From Gemmatimonadota bacterium (GTDB lineage: Bacteria > Gemmatimonadota > Gemmatimonadetes > Longimicrobiales > Gaopeijiaceae): 7,887 bases of DNA. Location of the stretch: NCBI GenBank assembly GCA_007129525.1, contig SKVI01000163.1:1-7887 (forward strand). The letters are read 5' to 3'. The notes under the pieces are model-generated. The model saw only the letters and a program-made list of their open reading frames with translations, searched no databases and was not told the DNA's origin. Positions 6,306-7,887 of this stretch are shown here, in pieces. How positions within the stretch are numbered: position 1 is the first letter of the stretch; every line of letters begins with the position of its first letter. The translations under genes were made by a program, and so were the position numbers.

Positions 6306-7268
6306 ATGCGCATTGTACTTACCGGAGCGGCCGGCTTTCTGGGCTCCCACCTCGCGGCTCGCTTCCTCGACGAGGGCCATGAAGTGGTGGGGGTCGACAA
6401 CCTCGTCACCGGGTCGCGGGAGAACCTGGCATGGCTCCAGGAGTTTCCCGACTTCAGCTTCCGCCGCCACGACGTCTCCACCTCGCTCTACGTGCAGGGA
6501 GACGTGGACGGAGTGCTCCACTTTGCGTCACCAGCCAGTCCGGTGGACTATCTGGAATTGCCCATCCAGACGCTGAAGGTTGGAAGCCTGGGGACCCACA
6601 ACATGCTTGGGCTGGCCAAGGAGAAGGACGCCCGCTTTCTACTGGCCTCTACCTCGGAGGTCTACGGCGATCCGGAGGTCCACCCTCAACCCGAGTCCTA
6701 TTGGGGAAACGTGAATCCGGTGGGTCCCAGAGGCGTGTACGACGAAGCCAAGCGGTTCGCCGAAGCCATGGTCATGGCCTACCACCGGCACCACGGCCTC
6801 GATACGAGGATCGCACGGATCTTCAATACCTATGGGCCCCGCATGCGGCCGGGTGATGGGAGGGTGGTCTCGAACTTCGTGGTGCAGGCGCTCAGGGGCG
6901 AGGCCCTCACGGTGTACGGGGACGGATCCCAGACCCGGTCCTTCTGCTACGTGGAGGACGAGGTGGAGGGGCTCTACCGGCTCTTCATGTCGTCGGAAGT
7001 TGACCCGGTGAACGTGGGCAACCCGCACGAGTTCACGATCCGCGAGCTGGCCGAGGAGATCCTGAGGCAGGTGCAGGGCCCCTCGACGCTGGAGTTTCGG
7101 CCCCTGCCGGAGGACGATCCCCAGGTTCGCCAGCCCGACATCACCCGAGCCCGGGAGATTCTGGGCTGGGAGCCCTCGGTGTCTCTTCGGGAAGGGCTCG
7201 AGCGAACCATCCCCTACTTCCGGAAACGAGTGGAGGCGGAGGACGTTCGGGCGCGTCCGGTGAGCTGA
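6306..7268 (+). CDS. uxs: UDP-glucuronate decarboxylase (UDP-xylose synthase)
   Basis: A 320-residue cytoplasmic enzyme of the extended short-chain dehydrogenase family that converts UDP-glucuronate to UDP-xylose and CO2 with tightly bound NAD. The N-terminus MRIVLTGAAGFLGSH contains the cofactor motif GxxGxxG at residues 7-13. The catalytic set is present: Ser117 and Glu118 in STSEVYGDP, and Tyr145 and Lys149 in YDEAK. The family signature EVYGDPEVHPQPESYWGNVNPVGPRGVYDEAKR is nearly intact, with GVYDEAK where many members have CYDEGK. This signature separates it from UDP-glucose 4-epimerases and dTDP-glucose dehydratases. RIFNTYGPRM and GDGSQTRSFCYVEDEVEGL follow as in relatives. Length fits the single-domain enzyme. 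ATG 6306 is chosen because family homology begins there and AGGGAAAA lies just upstream, although the frame is open to 6030. Its substrate is made by the dehydrogenase at 2487-3836. UDP-xylose would feed surface glycan or lipopolysaccharide synthesis. Confidence 0.95.
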   Translation: MRIVLTGAAGFLGSHLAARFLDEGHEVVGVDNLVTGSRENLAWLQEFPDFSFRRHDVSTSLYVQGDVDGVLHFASPASPVDYLELPIQTLKVGSLGTHNMLGLAKEKDARFLLASTSEVYGDPEVHPQPESYWGNVNPVGPRGVYDEAKRFAEAMVMAYHRHHGLDTRIARIFNTYGPRMRPGDGRVVSNFVVQALRGEALTVYGDGSQTRSFCYVEDEVEGLYRLFMSSEVDPVNVGNPHEFTIRELAEEILRQVQGPSTLEFRPLPEDDPQVRQPDITRAREILGWEPSVSLREGLERTIPYFRKRVEAEDVRARPVS

Positions 7269-7291
7269 GCGAGCCCGTGACCTGGGAGGCG

Positions 7292-7887
7292 TCAGACCGC
7301 TTCTACCCGGCTGGACTCCAGGATCTCTCGGACCTTCCGCACCAGGGCCTCGATGGACCAGGGCTTCTCCAGGAAGGGGTGTGAGGGAGCCTGTTGGTCC
7401 TCGTCCATGAGAAAGTCCGGGCTGTAGCCGCTGGTCAGGAGCACCGGCGGCAGCTTCCCCTGCCGTTCCAGTTCGTCCACAAGCTCCAGGCCGGTGAGGC
7501 TGGGCATGACCAGGTCGGTGATGAGCAGATCCGGCACACCTTGGCGCGCCATGACCCCCAGGGCGTGTAGTCCGTGGTTCGCTCCCATGACGTCAAAGCC
7601 GTGGGCTTCCAGGACCCGAACCGTCACCCGCCGAAGGTTTTCGTCGTCCTCGACGAAGAGGATCCGCTCGCGTTGGCTGACACCGTCAGACGTGAAGGCC
7701 TCCTCCTCCCCGTTGTCCCGGACTGATGTGGAAGCCAGCCGGAAGTAGAGGCGAATGGTCGTTCCTTCGCCGGGTTCGCTCTCCACCTCGATGAACCCGC
7801 GGTGCTGCTTCATCATCCCGTATACCATGGACATGGTGAGGTTCGGACCTTCCTCCTCCCGTTCACGGGCCGAGAAGAAGGGCTCGA
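7292..7887 (-). CDS. Hybrid histidine kinase, C-terminal part: kinase ATPase end plus receiver domain
   Basis: Only the last 198 or so residues lie in the window; the sensor and dimerisation/phosphoacceptor domains are outside to the right. The visible protein begins with EPFF (7874-7885), the kinase F box. It continues with SMVYGMMKQHRGFIEVESEPGEGTTIRLYF, the end of the HATPase_c domain. A linker of about 25 residues leads to a complete receiver. This has acidic residues in VEDDENLRR, the phosphoacceptor Asp in LLITDLVMP (codon 7514-7516), the switch Thr in LLTSGY and the conserved Lys in LEKPW. It should relay phosphate from the kinase to its own receiver. Between the F box and SMVYG, the usual G2 motif GxGLGL reads GPNLTM (7832-7849), which departs from consensus. 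It is therefore unclear whether the kinase binds ATP normally. An ATG at 7834 lies within the kinase domain and is not a real start. The gene converges on the UDP-xylose synthase gene, 23 nt between stops. Confidence 0.92.
   Translation of the reverse strand, partial: EPFFSAREREEEGPNLTMSMVYGMMKQHRGFIEVESEPGEGTTIRLYFRLASTSVRDNGEEEAFTSDGVSQRERILFVEDDENLRRVTVRVLEAHGFDVMGANHGLHALGVMARQGVPDLLITDLVMPSLTGLELVDELERQGKLPPVLLTSGYSPDFLMDEDQQAPSHPFLEKPWSIEALVRKVREILESSRVEAV

Noticed and set aside
7269..7291. Intrinsic terminator between the convergent UDP-xylose synthase and kinase genes
   Set aside because: No hairpin with a T-run was visible on either strand.
1..7887. CRISPR arrays, tRNA or rRNA genes, transposases, attachment sites, origins
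   Set aside because: No regularly spaced repeats, cloverleaf-like segments, rRNA-like sequence, transposase motifs or terminal repeats were seen by eye.

Overview
The window is high-GC bacterial DNA, roughly two thirds G+C by eye, with tightly packed genes and third-position G/C codons. Nothing in it fixes the taxon. The gene styles (hybrid kinase, UDP-xylose genes, group II decarboxylase, CadC/CadA pair) would suit a Gram-negative soil or marine lineage such as Gemmatimonadota or Acidobacteriota, but that is a weak inference.

Bases 1-2204 hold a metal-resistance operon on the minus strand. A promoter with a consensus -35 box (2177-2204) carries a perfect inverted repeat of the SmtB/CadC type between and across its boxes. 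After a leader of about 128 nt come a CadC-like ArsR-family repressor (1689-2042) and a CadA/ZntA-type P1B ATPase (1648 leftwards, C-terminus outside the window). The repressor keeps every ligand of both known CadC metal sites, with the same residue numbers as the classical plasmid CadC as I recall it.

Bases 2205-2486 are a non-coding leader holding one strong nested hairpin. It precedes a two-gene plus-strand unit: UDP-glucose 6-dehydrogenase (2487-3836) and, 2 nt later, a MarC-family six-helix membrane protein (3839-4495). A minus-strand PLP-dependent group II decarboxylase (4519-6027) converges on this unit.

Bases 6028-6305 are a second non-coding stretch with an AT-richer edge, potential stem-loops and an 11-bp direct repeat. 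It precedes a UDP-glucuronate decarboxylase (UDP-xylose synthase, 6306-7268). A minus-strand hybrid histidine kinase/receiver protein (7292 to the right edge, N-terminus outside) converges on that gene.

Two themes link genes. The repressor and ATPase make an autoregulated soft-metal efflux operon. The dehydrogenase and decarboxylase catalyse consecutive steps, UDP-glucose to UDP-glucuronate to UDP-xylose, and so supply sugar donors for surface polysaccharide, although they are separated by about 2.5 kb and two unrelated genes. I found no wholly new system. The points most worth a second look are the operator/promoter architecture, the two structured leaders and an eroded ATP-lid motif in the kinase.
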